From CAWHNT01 sp963830775 (lineage in GTDB: Bacteria > Pseudomonadota > Alphaproteobacteria > Geminicoccales > Geminicoccaceae): a stretch of DNA of 64,000 nucleotides. Below are positions 63,763 through 64,000 of this stretch, one piece after another (position 1 is the first letter of the stretch; each line of letters starts with the position of its first letter). The notes below the pieces were generated by a model. That model was given only the letters and a program-made list of their open reading frames with translations. It was not told the DNA's origin and ran no database searches. Position numbers and translations under genes: made by a program. Location of the stretch: the NCBI GenBank assembly GCA_963830775.1, contig CAWHNT010000026.1:84862-148861 (forward strand), read 5' to 3'.

Positions 63763-64000
63763 GCACGCTCTGCACTTGCCTCCGGTGCTGGCACCAAGCT
63801 GTACTTGCGGTTGGCCTCGATCAACTTCTCGGTGACGGTGAGCCGCATCAGGGTGCGGACGACATCCTCCTTCGGGTGGCGGTCGGCAAGGGCGGCGATG
63901 ATCACGCTTCTGGCGCGAGGGGCACCATCGCGCAGCAGCTCCAGCACGGCAGGTGCAGTGCGCGCCACCATGGCCTCGATCTCGGCCGAGCCCGAGAGCG
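63753..64000 (-). CDS. Hypothetical small winged-helix-like protein (5' end outside the window)
   Basis: The frame stays open to the window edge: SGSAEIEAMVARTAPAVLEL LRDGAPRARSVIIAALADRH, then PKEDVVRTLMRLTVTEKLIE and ANRKYSLVPAPEASAERASS before the stop. If it starts at ATG 63971 it has 72 residues. The helical pattern followed by EKLIEANRKYSLV resembles a small winged-helix domain, but I recognise no family. It probably belongs to the chromosomal backbone beyond the transposon region. Confidence 0.5.
   Translation of the reverse strand, partial: LSGSAEIEAMVARTAPAVLELLRDGAPRARSVIIAALADRHPKEDVVRTLMRLTVTEKLIEANRKYSLVPAPEASAERASS

Noticed and set aside
1..64000. CRISPR array or classic defence system
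   Set aside because: No regularly spaced short repeats or cas-like genes were seen. The only defence-like signal is the ATPase scrap at about 27.1 kb, too incomplete to call.

Overview
The window is high-GC DNA (roughly two-thirds G+C by eye) and looks like an alphaproteobacterial chromosome, perhaps of the Rhodospirillales/Geminicoccales type. That placement is inferred from gene content (fused CtaD-type oxidase, aminoethylphosphonate cluster, OmpR regulator with a multi-PAS kinase, DUF1127) and from the insertion-sequence families. No rRNA, tRNA or marker gene fixes it.

Backbone, 1-22.8 kb. The window opens inside a fused cytochrome oxidase subunit I/III gene followed by a small membrane protein. 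Two tandem RTX-like proteins lie on the minus strand. A five-gene 2-aminoethylphosphonate cluster follows: binding protein, ATPase, double permease, FAD oxidoreductase and phosphonoacetaldehyde hydrolase. Convergent to it are an OmpR regulator and a giant hybrid kinase with ten PAS domains. Then come a DUF1127 protein, a split spermidine-synthase-like pair whose second member has a twin-arginine signal, a type I secretion pair (HlyD adaptor and ABC exporter), and a degenerate GlnD-like nucleotidyltransferase.

Transposon graveyard, 22.9-63.3 kb. Almost everything is mobile DNA, nested several layers deep: IS630 (five copies or remnants), IS5 types, IS110 (two), IS1595 (two), IS1, IS256, IS21, IS4, IS66, IS30, ISNCY, IS3 (an inverted pair), a group II intron and several large serine-recombinase elements. 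Exceptions are one orphan OmpR regulator (24.3-25.0 kb), an AT-rich remnant of a P-loop ATPase (about 27 kb), a pterin dehydratase remnant and a small lipoprotein (62.1-62.5 kb). The window ends in a truncated AbrB-like gene and a partial small protein.

The most striking observation is a 2.46-kb element (element A) carrying its own 687-residue large serine recombinase. It occurs twice, almost identical. Both copies sit in the same codons, those for the conserved Val-Tyr-Asp-Pro motif of another large serine-recombinase gene, but in opposite orientations relative to the host gene. All four junctions fit exchange at a central palindromic TA within a reconstructed 12-bp palindromic attP core, GATCGTACGATC. 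It looks like a mobile element that parasitises other recombinase elements. One host is itself inserted in tnpB of an IS66 element whose tnpC carries the group II intron.

Many genes, in both backbone and graveyard, carry single-base indels. At least one is a G4/G5 homopolymer difference between the two otherwise near-identical copies of element A. Some frameshifts may therefore be sequencing errors rather than real decay, and this is flagged gene by gene.
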